Of a DNA stretch of 64,000 nt, positions 34,899-44,313 are shown piece by piece (position 1 is the first letter of the stretch; every line of letters begins with the position of its first letter). Both the position numbers and the translations under genes were made by a program. The notes beneath the pieces were generated by a model. It searched no databases and was not told where the DNA came from. It saw nothing but the letters and a program-made list of their open reading frames with translations. Source of the DNA: Marinobacter sp. ATCH36 (GTDB taxonomy: Bacteria; Pseudomonadota; Gammaproteobacteria; Pseudomonadales; Oleiphilaceae); contig NZ_JAMJPL010000005.1 of assembly GCF_023555055.1 (NCBI RefSeq), positions 186,001 to 250,000 on the forward strand. The letters run 5' to 3'.

Positions 34899-35882
34899 TC
34901 AGTACGCCGGGTTCGCGGCAAACTGCTTTCGGTATTCCCGGGGCGATAGCCCGGTGTAACGGATGAACAGGGTCCGGAAATGCCTCACATCACTGTACCC
35001 GACAGCATAGCTGATTTCCTGCACCGAACGCTGGTCGTTCTCCAGCAGGTGCCGGGCCACGTTGACTCGCAACCCGTGCAAATAGTTTGTCGGGGTTTCT
35101 CCCGTAACCTTTTTGAAGCGTCTGGAAAAGGTGCTCTGGCTCATATTGGCCTTGGCGGCAAGCTTGTCGGCGCTGACAGGCTCATCAAAATTCTGCAGTA
35201 ACCACTCCTGAACCCGCGCAATGCGCTCGTCATCGTGGTCGATATTTGGCGGGTCCGTGGAATAGCCAATCTGCCAGACACGGGGTGTTTTCAGTACAAG
35301 GGCCCTGGCAGTCTCCATGGCTAGCCGGTGGCCACGCAGTTTTTCCACCAGATACAGGCTCAGATCCACCGCCGAGTAAACACCACCGCCGCAAACGATA
35401 TTCTCCGAGTCGGTGAGTATCCTTTCTGGCTGCCAGTTTACCAATGGATAGCGTTGTCGACAGACATCAACAAGACCCCAGTGGGTGGTTGCGCTCTTAC
35501 CGTCCAGCAGTCCGGCTTCCGCAACAAGAACCACGCCAGCACAAGAGGCGGCAATCACCGAGCCCTGCCGATATTGTTCACGCAACCAGGGATAGAGGTC
35601 TTTGTGGGCCAGGCAGGCGGCTTCGAAGTCCACACCGATAGCGGCTATAACAACCAGATCCGTCGCGGTGATATCCAGAACCGAGCAATCGGGCGTCAGA
35701 GCAAGGCCAAAGAGGGTATTTACGGGCTTGCCATCCAGGGATGCCGTTCGAACCTGAAAGCAGGGGTGGGGTGGATCATGCAGCAAATTGCTCCACAGCA
35801 CACCTGCGCTGCGAAATATCTCCACAGGTGCCACAGCGGTGGATGGCGCTCCACCCTCGACGAGAACCACAGTAACGTCCAT
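34899..35882 (-). CDS. GlxA-type transcriptional regulator (DJ-1/PfpI + AraC HTH)
   Basis: Residues about 1-190 are a DJ-1/PfpI-like domain with the nucleophile-elbow region SVIAASCAGVVLVAEAGLL, and residues about 220-320 form an AraC double helix-turn-helix (MSQSTFSRRFKKVTGETPTN, then EISYAVGYSDVRHFRTLFIR). Such proteins often sense small amines or amino acids and activate catabolic genes. Regulatory targets here are unknown; the small gene at 34642 lies downstream. The 187-bp gap to 36070 is divergent and shows no obvious site. Confidence 0.9.
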   Translation of the reverse strand: MDVTVVLVEGGAPSTAVAPVEIFRSAGVLWSNLLHDPPHPCFQVRTASLDGKPVNTLFGLALTPDCSVLDITATDLVVIAAIGVDFEAACLAHKDLYPWLREQYRQGSVIAASCAGVVLVAEAGLLDGKSATTHWGLVDVCRQRYPLVNWQPERILTDSENIVCGGGVYSAVDLSLYLVEKLRGHRLAMETARALVLKTPRVWQIGYSTDPPNIDHDDERIARVQEWLLQNFDEPVSADKLAAKANMSQSTFSRRFKKVTGETPTNYLHGLRVNVARHLLENDQRSVQEISYAVGYSDVRHFRTLFIRYTGLSPREYRKQFAANPAY

Positions 35883-36069
35883 CGTCCGTCCTTGTCGCTA
35901 ATCGGCTGTATCGTCGAGTCCAATATGCCAACAAGCCGTCTGTAACCGCAAGGTGACGGGTACTGAATAGCAAAATCACCCCCCAAATTTGGTTGATCTC
36001 CCTCTGCATTGATTGCGCAGCAGTTGCGAGACTGTCATTGAACCAACTGGTAAACACAGGGGACGAGCC

Positions 36070-36501
36070 ATGACTAACAAGCAGATTCATCAGTGTGAAT
36101 GCTTTTGCGGCGCCGTGGGTTTTACCGTTCGTGGCGAACCAGAGGCCATGGGATATTGCCATTGCAGTTCCTGCCGACACTGGTCGGCTGCCCCGGTGAA
36201 CGCCTTCACGTTATGGTTACCTAATACTGTGGAGGTTACCAGGGGAGCGGATCATATAGGCAGCTATAACAAGACCAAAGCCAGCAAACGTATGTGGTGC
36301 GGCGCCTGCGGCGGCCACCTGTTTACTGAACACCCGGAGCTGGGGCTGATTGATGTGTACGCAGCCATGTTGCCAGAGCTTGCCTTCGAGCCCACGGTTC
36401 ATGTGCATTACCAGGAAGCGGTGTTACCCTTGCAGGACGGATTGCCAAAGCTGAAAGATGTTCCAGAGGAAATGGGTGGGTCAGGCGAATACCTGTCTTG
36501 A
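36070..36501 (+). CDS. GFA (glutathione-dependent formaldehyde-activating) family protein
   Basis: The zinc-binding cysteines of the CENP-V/GFA fold are all visible: HQCECFCGAVGF, GYCHCSSCRHWS and MWCGACGGHLFTEHPELG. The length (143 aa) is normal. The ATG at 36070 follows GGGGACGAGCC and begins with the CECFCG region at the usual distance; an earlier in-frame start at 36013 seems too long. Biochemical role in most members is uncertain. A stem-loop covers its stop codon. Confidence 0.9.
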   Translation: MTNKQIHQCECFCGAVGFTVRGEPEAMGYCHCSSCRHWSAAPVNAFTLWLPNTVEVTRGADHIGSYNKTKASKRMWCGACGGHLFTEHPELGLIDVYAAMLPELAFEPTVHVHYQEAVLPLQDGLPKLKDVPEEMGGSGEYLS

Positions 36502-36513
36502 CAGGTATTCGCC
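36484..36513 (+). terminator. Stem-loop spanning the GFA stop codon
   Basis: GGCGAATACCTGTC and GACAGGTATTCGCC are perfect 14-bp arms with only TT between, so the hairpin would open to a 4-6 nt loop. The stop codon lies inside. No T-run follows; it may terminate or protect the transcript. Confidence 0.55.
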
Positions 36514-36561
36514 TCTGTCCAGTCGTCCTCAAGACACTGCCATCGTAAATAGAAAACCGAT

Positions 36562-37374
36562 ATGGCGACAAGCAGCTCTACTCCAGATCATCGCGACGCC
36601 GTTACCCTTCTTGCCCGGGCAGGTTATGGGGCCCGGGGTATTGTCTATCTTCTGGTTGGCGGGCTGGCTGCCATGGCGGCGTTCGGGCAGGGCGGCCAGA
36701 CAACCGGCAGCCGTGGCGCTCTGCTGCGTCTGTTACACGCGCCCCTGGGTGACGTGCTGCTGGGCGTTATGGTTATTGGTCTTTTGGGGTTTGCCCTGTG
36801 GCGGAGCGTTCAGGCTGCAAAGGATACCGATCACCACGGCACCTCTGCCAAGGGCGTCCTGATCCGGGCTGGTTTATTTGTAAGTGCCATAACCCATACC
36901 ATGCTTGCCGTGTTTGCGGTCAGTCTGATTTTTAGCCTGGGTGGTTCCTCCGGTGATTCGGGGGGCGGGTCTAAAGACGCTGCTACCTGGCTAATGAGTC
37001 AGTCCTACGGCAGATGGCTGGTGGCGGCGGTAGGGGTTGCACTTGTGGCAGCCGGTATCGCCCACGAAATGAAGGCAATCAAAACGAAATTTGACCGCCA
37101 CTTCAGTATGCCGACGCAAATTCAGTATTGGGCTTATCCTGTTTGCCGTTTCGGCCTGATAGTTCGCGGGGTGGTGTTCGTAATAGTTGGCGGCTTTTTT
37201 ATCACCGCTGCCTACCAGCTAGACCCGGATGAGGCCGGTGGTATTGCCGAAGTGTTCAGCGCGCTGCGCGGGCAGGCATTTGGCCAGAGCCTACTGGCGC
37301 TGGTTGCTATTGGTTTGTTTGCTTTTGGACTCTACAGCTTGCTGGAAGCGGTATACCGCCGCATCAATCCCTAG
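36562..37374 (+). CDS. DUF1206 membrane protein
   Basis: Six TM helices arranged as three repeated pairs, each containing the DUF1206 motif of the type ARAGYGARGIVYLLVGGLAA and CRFGLIVRGVVFVIVGGFFI, with EAVYRRI at the end. Function unknown for the family. It is 60 nt after the GFA gene and 18 nt before the DedA-like gene, all in the same direction. Confidence 0.85.
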   Translation: MATSSSTPDHRDAVTLLARAGYGARGIVYLLVGGLAAMAAFGQGGQTTGSRGALLRLLHAPLGDVLLGVMVIGLLGFALWRSVQAAKDTDHHGTSAKGVLIRAGLFVSAITHTMLAVFAVSLIFSLGGSSGDSGGGSKDAATWLMSQSYGRWLVAAVGVALVAAGIAHEMKAIKTKFDRHFSMPTQIQYWAYPVCRFGLIVRGVVFVIVGGFFITAAYQLDPDEAGGIAEVFSALRGQAFGQSLLALVAIGLFAFGLYSLLEAVYRRINP

Positions 37375-37392
37375 ACCGGAATACATTCTGTT

Positions 37393-37995
37393 ATGGCGTT
37401 TCAATCCGAGCGGGCACAGCGATGGTTTCAACGGATAAGCACTTCCAAACACATGCTGTGGTTCCTTGCGGTGGTGTCTTTCCTGGAAACCATCATCGTT
37501 CCCATACCCATAGAACTGGTGCTGATTCCGCTGATGGCCATCAACCGGGATCGCATATGGCAGTTGGCGGCGGTTACCACCCTTGGTTGCCTGGTAGCGG
37601 CATTGGTGGGCTATGGAGTGGGGATGGTGCTGTATCAATCCGTGGGCACCTGGTTTATCGAAACGACGGGAATGCAAAGCGGCTACCAGTCCTTCCAGAC
37701 ATTTTTCGACCAGTACGGCTTCGTGGCCATACTTGCGCTTGGCATAGTGCCGGTTCCCTTTCAGATCGCCATGATCACGGCAGGCGTGTCCGGCTACCCG
37801 ATTTATCTGTTTGTGCTGGCTGCCCTGATCGCCCGCGGTATTCGCTATTACGGTCTGGCGTGGCTGATATTACGGTTCGGCAAGCGCGCGGAAGATTTAT
37901 GGCGGCGCCATGCAGTGACCGCCAGTCTCGCTGCAGCTGGTGCTTTGGTCGCCATCTCTCTAGGACTGCAGGCCGTGGCGAACAGAATGATCTAG
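37393..37995 (+). CDS. DedA/VTT-like membrane protein (YqaA type)
   Basis: A VTT-domain protein of 200 aa: ETIIVPIPIELVLIPLMAIN, then GCLVAALVGYGVG, then FDQYGFVAILALGIVPVPFQ and TAGVSGYPIYLFVLAALIAR. Proteins of this fold act as lipid scramblases/flippases or are needed for envelope integrity. Proline-rich re-entrant loops (VPIP, VPVPF) are preserved. Cotranscription with the DUF1206 gene is likely from the 18-nt spacing. Confidence 0.8.
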   Translation: MAFQSERAQRWFQRISTSKHMLWFLAVVSFLETIIVPIPIELVLIPLMAINRDRIWQLAAVTTLGCLVAALVGYGVGMVLYQSVGTWFIETTGMQSGYQSFQTFFDQYGFVAILALGIVPVPFQIAMITAGVSGYPIYLFVLAALIARGIRYYGLAWLILRFGKRAEDLWRRHAVTASLAAAGALVAISLGLQAVANRMI

Positions 37996-38004
37996 GAGAG
38001 CAGG

Positions 38005-38154
38005 TCAGTGATTGCGATAGATGTTTGAAAACTCCTCGCAGGACTCACCGACGGTGGGGGTGTAGATAATCGGGAGCATTTCTTCCAGGTGATCTTCCAG
38101 TAGACGGAAGAACAGCGTTTCATTGTCGTCCTGAATCGCACGCAACGTAGTTCG
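38005..38154 (-). pseudogene. Malic enzyme fragment (N-terminal region)
   Basis: On the reverse strand one frame reads [20 protein letters not shown], then [20 protein letters not shown] and FSNIYRNH before a stop. This is the highly conserved LRALQDRNETLFYRxLxxHxEExMPIxYTPTVGExC block near residue 60-110 of NAD-malic enzymes (about 560 aa). There is no start and nothing of the rest of the enzyme follows, so it is debris left between the DedA-like and pilin genes. It fills the 221-bp gap. Confidence 0.85.
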
Positions 38155-38216
38155 CTCTTTCCTCGGAAATACCAAAAGAATCTGGGATAATGACGTTTCC
38201 TACGACATGCATTTGA

Positions 38217-38753
38217 ATGAGCGGATCCATGGCATCGACCGTTAGACGTCCTAAAATATCCCGGGGTTTTACCCTTATTGAGCTGGTGATGGTTATTGTC
38301 ATCCTTGGGATTCTAGCAGCGTTTGCGCTTCCTCGTTTCGCTTCACTTTCCTCTGACGCCAGGGAAGCAACGCTTGAGTCTGTAGCGGGAACCATGAAGA
38401 GCACGATCGGGATCGTAAAAAGCAAAGCCTATGCGCAGGGGCTCTCACGCTCGGCCGCGAATCCCGGCGGCTCGAATCAGACTGGTTATATCATTGAGAC
38501 TGAAGCTGGCAGGGCTGAGGTAGACTGGCGTAATCTCTGCCCGGAAAGCCGGGCCGAAACAGCGGATGCATTGACAATGCTGGATTATATCTCCGTTGAT
38601 GAATCCGATACGCTCCTGAAAACCTTCGTAAACAACGAGGTCACCAGGGTCGGGTTTAACCTGCCATCGGATCCCGGCCCCGGATGTTATGTGGAATACG
38701 ATTCGTTCGGAGTTCCCGACTGCACGGTAACTAAAGTCGTCGGTGGCTGTTGA
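38217..38753 (+). CDS. Type IV pilin-like prepilin (MSHA pilin type)
   Basis: A basic leader ending in KISRG is followed by FTLIELVMVIVILGILAAFA, the class III signal with Glu at +5 for prepilin peptidase. The head has two cysteine pairs, LCPES and GCYVEYDSFGVPDC, and a final GGC. Head architecture is close to MshA-type major pilins and pseudopilins. No assembly genes are nearby, so it must use a pilus machine from elsewhere. Start may be ATG 38217 or 38229. Confidence 0.85.
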   Translation: MSGSMASTVRRPKISRGFTLIELVMVIVILGILAAFALPRFASLSSDAREATLESVAGTMKSTIGIVKSKAYAQGLSRSAANPGGSNQTGYIIETEAGRAEVDWRNLCPESRAETADALTMLDYISVDESDTLLKTFVNNEVTRVGFNLPSDPGPGCYVEYDSFGVPDCTVTKVVGGC

Positions 38754-38794
38754 TCAGGGCGTTTGACCTCTCCCCCCCTATTGAACGCTGAGCG

Positions 38795-39991
38795 TCAGTC
38801 GATCGGTTTACCCGCTGTACCGGAATCAATCATTCCCTGAATTTCTTCCCTGGAATACCCGCACTCCGCCAACAGGGCGCTGGTATGCTGGCCTAGCGTC
38901 GGGGCGCCCTGTAGATACTGATCTGCAGCCGAAGAGAATCGCGCCGGGGCGCGAGTCTGGCGAATGTGGCCGGCTTGGGGGTGATGGTAGTCCACCAACA
39001 GATCATTCGCCTGAACCTGAGGGTGGTCCAGCATTTGAGTGCGCGTCAGTACCGGGGCGCAGGGCACCTGTTCCTCTTCGAGCCTGGCAAGCCAGTGCTC
39101 GGCAGAATCTCTGCGGATAACGGACTGGATAAGTTCCAGCCGGTCGTCGATGTTCTGCTGTCGCAATTCTGCAGTCAGGAATCTCGGGTCCTCGGCCCAT
39201 TCCGGCCGGTTGAGCGCGCGGATAATTGCCTGCCATTCGCGGTCATTCTGCACCGCGATGGCGATGTATCCCGTGGTCGTCTCGTAGATCAGGTCCTGAA
39301 AGCTGGCAGCCTCCTGTTGCGGTACATCTCCCCGCACAAAGGTCTGGCTGCCCATGTCCGAGCTCCACAGAAACGCGATAATGGCGTCCAGCATGGACAG
39401 GCGCACGTGCTGACTTTCGCCGGTACGCTCACGGGCAAAGAGGGCAGCGGTGATGGCCTGGGCGGCGGTTACGCCGGTCAGCTTGTCCGGCAGGATGGTT
39501 CTGACCAGTTGCGGGCGCCGCCCATCAGCGCCGGCCTGCACCGTGGCCAGCCCTGACAGGCCCTGGATGAGCGGGTCGTAAACCGGGCGCTGGGAATAGG
39601 GGCCGGTATCCCCGAAACCACTGATCGATACCATAATCAGGTTTGGTGCCACCTTGCGCAGTTCGTCTTCACCCAGCCCCATTCTTTCGATCACACCGGG
39701 GCGGAAATTCTGCACAAACACGTCGGCGGTGGCCACCAGCTTCAAAAGCGCGTCACGGCCTTCAGGTTCTTTCAGGTTCAGCGCTACCGACTTTTTGTTG
39801 CGATTGTTGTTGAGAAACGACGCCGACACATCGCCCTGCCGGTTGGCCGCAGACCGGGTAAAATCGCCACCCGCCGGATTCTCGATCTTGATCACCTCCG
39901 CGCCCTGATCTGCAAGCATCATGGTGGCCAGAGGGCCGGATATCATGGCTGTCAGGTCTATTATGCGGATTCCTTTGAGAGGGCCGGTCAT
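38795..39991 (-). CDS. CaiB/BaiF family CoA-transferase (type III)
   Basis: It begins LKGIRIIDLTAMISGPLATM and has GAEVIKIENPAGGDFTRSA and FLNNNRNKKSVALNLKEPEG, the N-terminal core of family III CoA transferases, with VQNFRPGVIERMGLG further on. The length (398 aa) is standard. Acceptors and donors of these enzymes vary widely (formyl, carnitinyl, succinyl, aromatic acids), and the context here does not fix one. It follows the pilin gene in convergent orientation and lies upstream of the HDAC-like gene's end. Confidence 0.92.
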   Translation of the reverse strand: MTGPLKGIRIIDLTAMISGPLATMMLADQGAEVIKIENPAGGDFTRSAANRQGDVSASFLNNNRNKKSVALNLKEPEGRDALLKLVATADVFVQNFRPGVIERMGLGEDELRKVAPNLIMVSISGFGDTGPYSQRPVYDPLIQGLSGLATVQAGADGRRPQLVRTILPDKLTGVTAAQAITAALFARERTGESQHVRLSMLDAIIAFLWSSDMGSQTFVRGDVPQQEAASFQDLIYETTTGYIAIAVQNDREWQAIIRALNRPEWAEDPRFLTAELRQQNIDDRLELIQSVIRRDSAEHWLARLEEEQVPCAPVLTRTQMLDHPQVQANDLLVDYHHPQAGHIRQTRAPARFSSAADQYLQGAPTLGQHTSALLAECGYSREEIQGMIDSGTAGKPID

Positions 39992-40026
39992 CCGATTGCT
40001 CCTGTTGTTACTGATGCTGAGGCTGT

Positions 40027-40938
40027 TCAGTCCGCGCCAAATACATGGCAGGCTTCTTCCACGATGATTCCATGACGCTTTGCCAGGTTCATCCGATTGT
40101 CATCGTAGCCGCCGCCGATGACTGTAGCTACCGGAATACCGTGACGTTTCAGTTCACTGAGTACCTGATAATCCCGTTCCCGAATGCCGGACTCGGAAAT
40201 GTTCAATTTACCCAGAGGGTCTCCCTGAAATACGTCTACCCCCGCGTCGTAGAGGACAATATCCGGCGTCGATAATGCCAGAGCCTTTTTGAGTGTGTCA
40301 CTGACGGTTGCCAGGTAGTCTTCGTCACCCATGTCGTCCGGCAGGGCCACATCCAGATTGCTGACCTGTTTACGAAACGGGAAATTGCGTTCGCAGTGAA
40401 TAGAGCAGGTGAAGGCTCTCGGCTCATTGGCCAATAGTGCGGCGGTGCCATCCCCCTGATGGACATCACAATCAAAAATGAGAACTCGCTGAATACCTCC
40501 CTGTCTCAGAAGCACGTTGGCGGCTATAGCCAGATCATTGAGAATGCAAAAGCCGGCGGCGTAATCGAAATGCGCGTGATGCGTGCCCCCTGCGAGGTGG
40601 CAGGCAATGCCGTAGTATAGCGCTAACTGTGCCGTCAGAACCGTACCGGAAGGCGCCAGGAAGGTGCGCCGGACCAGGCCCTCGCTCCAGGGTAGATTCA
40701 TCTGCCGTTTTTCAATGGCAGACAGCCGATTATTGGCGAAGCGCGAAAGATAATCGGGGCAATGAGTGTCGGTCAACCAGGCTTGGCGACACGGCGCGGG
40801 ACGGAAGCTGTTGCTGGAAGTCAGCAGCCCCTTCGAACGCATGTAATCTGCAAGTAGCCCGAACTTCTCCATGGGAAAGCGATGCTTCTCTGGAAAAGGA
40901 AAACTGTAATCGGGATGGTGAACTACGGGTACGGGCAT
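40027..40938 (-). CDS. Second histone deacetylase-like amidohydrolase
   Basis: A compact (303 aa) member of the arginase/deacetylase fold with LAGGTHHAHFDYAAGFC (His-His), LIFDCDVHQGDGTAALL (zinc D-x-H), YDAGVDVFQGDPLG (zinc Asp) and VIGGGYDDN (Tyr). It differs from the protein at 10235 in lacking the RPPGHH element and belongs to the short 'HDAC class IV-like' bacterial group. Substrate unknown. It is upstream of nothing on its strand but shares a 35-nt gap with the CoA-transferase that follows, so they may be cotranscribed. Confidence 0.88.
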   Translation of the reverse strand: MPVPVVHHPDYSFPFPEKHRFPMEKFGLLADYMRSKGLLTSSNSFRPAPCRQAWLTDTHCPDYLSRFANNRLSAIEKRQMNLPWSEGLVRRTFLAPSGTVLTAQLALYYGIACHLAGGTHHAHFDYAAGFCILNDLAIAANVLLRQGGIQRVLIFDCDVHQGDGTAALLANEPRAFTCSIHCERNFPFRKQVSNLDVALPDDMGDEDYLATVSDTLKKALALSTPDIVLYDAGVDVFQGDPLGKLNISESGIRERDYQVLSELKRHGIPVATVIGGGYDDNRMNLAKRHGIIVEEACHVFGAD

Positions 40939-41078
40939 GCATGTTTCCGGTTACGATAGGTTCCGCGGGAATGTACGGGCTTTTTTGCAGATGGGATTGC
41001 AGTTCAATCACACTGCACCGGTCATAAGAACTGCACGTACCTTAGCTCAAAGTCTGTCATTCAATAAAAGGTGCTTTC

Positions 41079-41750
41079 GTGTCCACCAGCGTCCAGATGA
41101 GCGATATTAACCTTGCTTACCCAACAGAGTCAGGCACCGTTGCGGTGCTTAACGATGCCTCACTCACGGTCCCACCCGGAGAAACACTGGCCATTACCGG
41201 ACCGTCTGGCAGCGGGAAAACCTCGCTGCTTTTGCTGCTCTCCGGCCTCCAGCGCCCGGACAGCGGCGATATCCTGGTTGGCAGCCAACGCCTTGGCGAT
41301 ATGGATTCCAATGCCCTGGCGGACTGGCGCAGTGAGCACCTTGGCATCATCTTTCAATCCTTCCATTTGCTACCCGGGCTGACCGCGCTCGGCAATGTCA
41401 GTCTGCCGCTTGAGATTGCCGGGCAGGCGAGTGCCCGCGAGCAGGCCCTTTCGATGCTGGACGCAGTCGGGCTGAGCCACCGGCTTCAGCATTACCCGGG
41501 GCAGCTTTCCGGCGGTGAACAACAACGTGTCGCCATCGCCAGGGCTCTGGTTCACCAGCCGAGCCTGCTTTTAGGTGATGAGCCTACCGGCAATCTGGAT
41601 CAGCAAACTGGCGAAAAAGTACTCTCATTATTGTTTGACCTTCACAAACAGAGCAAATCTACGCTGGTGCTGGTGACCCATGACGAGCGCGTAGCGGGTC
41701 GCTGTCAGCATCGCGTCAGGATGGAAGGCGGTCGTCTTTATGAAGCGTGA
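41079..41750 (+). CDS. ABC transporter ATP-binding protein (YbbA/LolD type)
   Basis: Walker A GPSGSGKTSLLLLLSGL, signature LSGGEQQRVAIARAL and Walker B LLLGDEPTGNLDQQTG are all intact, in the LolD/MacB-like subfamily that works with FtsX-fold permeases. GTG start at 41079 after AAAAGG. It overlaps the permease gene by 11 nt. The pair matches the YbbA-YbbP arrangement, an export-type or mechanotransmission ABC system. Confidence 0.93.
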   Translation: MSTSVQMSDINLAYPTESGTVAVLNDASLTVPPGETLAITGPSGSGKTSLLLLLSGLQRPDSGDILVGSQRLGDMDSNALADWRSEHLGIIFQSFHLLPGLTALGNVSLPLEIAGQASAREQALSMLDAVGLSHRLQHYPGQLSGGEQQRVAIARALVHQPSLLLGDEPTGNLDQQTGEKVLSLLFDLHKQSKSTLVLVTHDERVAGRCQHRVRMEGGRLYEA

Positions 41751-44307
41751 AACCGCCACCAGTCCTCTGTGGATGCTGAAATTCGCAGTTACCGATCTGC
41801 GATCACGCATCTCCGCACTCAAAATCTTTCTGGCGTGCCTCATCCTTGGCGTGACACTGGTCGCAGCCACCGCCAGCCTTTACCGAGTTATCGAACAGAG
41901 CCTGCTGGCGGATACCCGCGCGCTGTTGGGCGGCGACGTCGAGCTGGATGCCAGTGAGCCGCTACCGGATGAGGTACTCGACTGGATTGGCCGTACCGGT
42001 AGCCTCTCGCTGGTCCGGGAATTCGACACTATTGTCAGCAGCAGCGATGGTGAGGGCTTTTTTCGGGCTGAAATACTGATTCCCGATGCGGCCTATCCGC
42101 TCTACGGCGAGCTGCAGCTGACGCCGAAAGAACCACGGGAAGAACTGACCGCACGGAAGGATGGGGTTTGGGGCGCCATTATCGACCCCATGCTGGCCGA
42201 GCGCCTGGGCCAGTCTGTTGGCGACGAGATCGAGATCGGAGCCGCTACCTTTCGTATCAGCGGCCTGATTGAGGGACAGCCTGACCGCAGCCTGAATGCC
42301 AACTGGCGCGGACTGCCGGTGATGATTTCTGAACAGGCGGTCGAGGCAACGGAACTGATCCGGCCGGGCAGCCGCGTGGATTATGAATACCGGGTGCAGA
42401 CTGATCGTGACCTGAATACCTGGCTGAGCGAATTCGACCAGGCGTTCCCCGATAGCCGCTGGGACATCACCACGTTTGCCGAACGCAGCGAACGCATCTC
42501 CGAGCGGCTGGACCAGATTGCCACGGCACTCATCCTGATCGCATTCACCACGCTGTTTATCGGTGGTCTGGGTGTCGCCAACAGCATCCATGCGTATCTG
42601 GACGAAAAGCTTGGCACCATTGCCACGCTGCAAACCCTGGGATTGCGCCGCAAACCCTTGGTGGCGATCTACCTGCTGCAAATCGGCATATTGGGCAGCC
42701 TGGCCGGCCTTGTCGGCGGTGGAATCGGGCTGGGGCTATCGGCAGTGGCGATCAGCCTGGCCGGCGATGCCTATGCGATATCCGGGCCTGACGGGGCAGG
42801 GGACTGGCTGTCCCTCTGGTTCGTACCGCTGCTCCTGAGTTGGCTTTTTGCCGTGCTGACAGCCTATGTTTTCGCGCTACCGGCGCTGGCCAGGGCACTG
42901 GCCGCCCCACCAGCGGGGCTGTTCAGGGGGCAGGTTCAGGCTGCAAGCCACGAGCCGCGCAAGTGGCGAGTCGCCAGCTACCTGCTGCTGGCGGTCTACA
43001 TTGGCGCCACGCTTTTCTGGTTGCCATCCCCGCAACTCGGGTTTCTGTTTCTGCTCGCGGTGATCGTGCTCTGGGGATTCCTGGAAAGCCTGATCAAAGG
43101 GTTGCGCCGTGGTGCCAAAGCACTGGAAAACGGCGGCTTTGCCGATAGCAACTTCGCCCGCAGGCTGGCGTTGGCAAATCTGCACAGGCCGGACTCGCCG
43201 TTGCGGGCCACACTGCTGTCGCTGGGCACGGCGCTTACTCTTGTGGTGGCTTGCACTCTGATGGTCACCACGCTTTTGCGAGCGCTGGAAACCACTATTC
43301 CCGCTGAATCACCTGCGTTGATTCTTTACGACGTTTTTCCGGATCAGATGGAATCGCTGAAATCTGGCCTGGAATCTCTTGATCCGTCCAGCAAAACCGA
43401 GCTGTTGCCGCTGGTTCGCTCGCGCCTGGCAACGATCAACGGCAAGCCCATTTCGGAGGTCCTCGCAGACGATCCGCAGGCAAGGCGCGAAGCCATGGGC
43501 GATGAATTCAAACTCAGTTATCTGTCCGGAAACCCGGAGGGCCTGGAACTGGTTGAAGGCGAGTGGTGGAATTCATCTGCGCCAGAAGGCGAGCCGGCCT
43601 TCATGGCGATGGAAGACCGGGAGGCCAATGAATTGGGGCTGACGGTTGGCGACCAGATAGAGTTCACTGCCCAGGACCAGCCAATTGCCGTTCAAGTAAG
43701 GGCCATCTATCGGCAGAAAGGCCTTCAGACGCGGTTCTGGTTCGAAGGTATTCTTCAGGACGGCGCGCTGGACAATTTGATAGGGCGTTACGTCGGCGCG
43801 GTCTATCAAAGCGATCCGTCGGCAAAACAGTCGCAGCAATGGCTGGCCAAAAACGTTCCCAACGTGATCACTCTGCGCACCGCCGACTGGCTTGAGACGG
43901 CCGGCAACCTGCTCAACAAGGCCGCAGCTGGTCTTGCCGCGGTTGCAACGGTCAGCCTGCTGGCAAGCCTTCTTGTGTTGTCGAGCGTGGTCAGTGTCAG
44001 CCGCAGACGACAACTCTATGAGGCCAACCTGCTGCACTGCCTCGGCGCCAGGCATCAGGCCATCCGGCAGTCCATGCTGCTTGAAACCGGTTTGCTGACC
44101 TTTCTCGCGACTGTTTTCGCCACCGCGCTTGGGTCTCTGATCGCGCTGCCAGTGGCCGACATAGCATTGAAACTGCCTGCCGGCGATCTGTGGTGGCTGG
44201 GCGCGCTCGTTGCAGGCGTTGTCAGTTCGCTGGCTCTGCTGGGTGGCCTGTTGCCAACCCTGAGGGCGATGCGGCTTAATCCGGCGCTTTTGCTGCGGGA
44301 TAGTTGA
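41740..44307 (+). CDS. ABC transporter permease, FtsX-like (YbbP type)
   Basis: An 855-aa protein with about ten TM helices: an N-terminal anchor with ASLYRVIEQSLLADTRALLG and GGDVELDASEPLP, two FtsX domains with VANSIHAYLDEKLGTIATLQ and SRRRQLYEANLLHCLGARHQ, and the final LPTLRAMRLNPALLLRDS. Large periplasmic regions lie between them. Relatives such as YbbP/LolC act on lipoproteins or envelope lipids, but the substrate of YbbAP systems is not settled. A short copy of its C-terminus is found at 53834. Confidence 0.9.
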   Translation: MKRETATSPLWMLKFAVTDLRSRISALKIFLACLILGVTLVAATASLYRVIEQSLLADTRALLGGDVELDASEPLPDEVLDWIGRTGSLSLVREFDTIVSSSDGEGFFRAEILIPDAAYPLYGELQLTPKEPREELTARKDGVWGAIIDPMLAERLGQSVGDEIEIGAATFRISGLIEGQPDRSLNANWRGLPVMISEQAVEATELIRPGSRVDYEYRVQTDRDLNTWLSEFDQAFPDSRWDITTFAERSERISERLDQIATALILIAFTTLFIGGLGVANSIHAYLDEKLGTIATLQTLGLRRKPLVAIYLLQIGILGSLAGLVGGGIGLGLSAVAISLAGDAYAISGPDGAGDWLSLWFVPLLLSWLFAVLTAYVFALPALARALAAPPAGLFRGQVQAASHEPRKWRVASYLLLAVYIGATLFWLPSPQLGFLFLLAVIVLWGFLESLIKGLRRGAKALENGGFADSNFARRLALANLHRPDSPLRATLLSLGTALTLVVACTLMVTTLLRALETTIPAESPALILYDVFPDQMESLKSGLESLDPSSKTELLPLVRSRLATINGKPISEVLADDPQARREAMGDEFKLSYLSGNPEGLELVEGEWWNSSAPEGEPAFMAMEDREANELGLTVGDQIEFTAQDQPIAVQVRAIYRQKGLQTRFWFEGILQDGALDNLIGRYVGAVYQSDPSAKQSQQWLAKNVPNVITLRTADWLETAGNLLNKAAAGLAAVATVSLLASLLVLSSVVSVSRRRQLYEANLLHCLGARHQAIRQSMLLETGLLTFLATVFATALGSLIALPVADIALKLPAGDLWWLGALVAGVVSSLALLGGLLPTLRAMRLNPALLLRDS

Positions 44308-44313
44308 GTTGGA

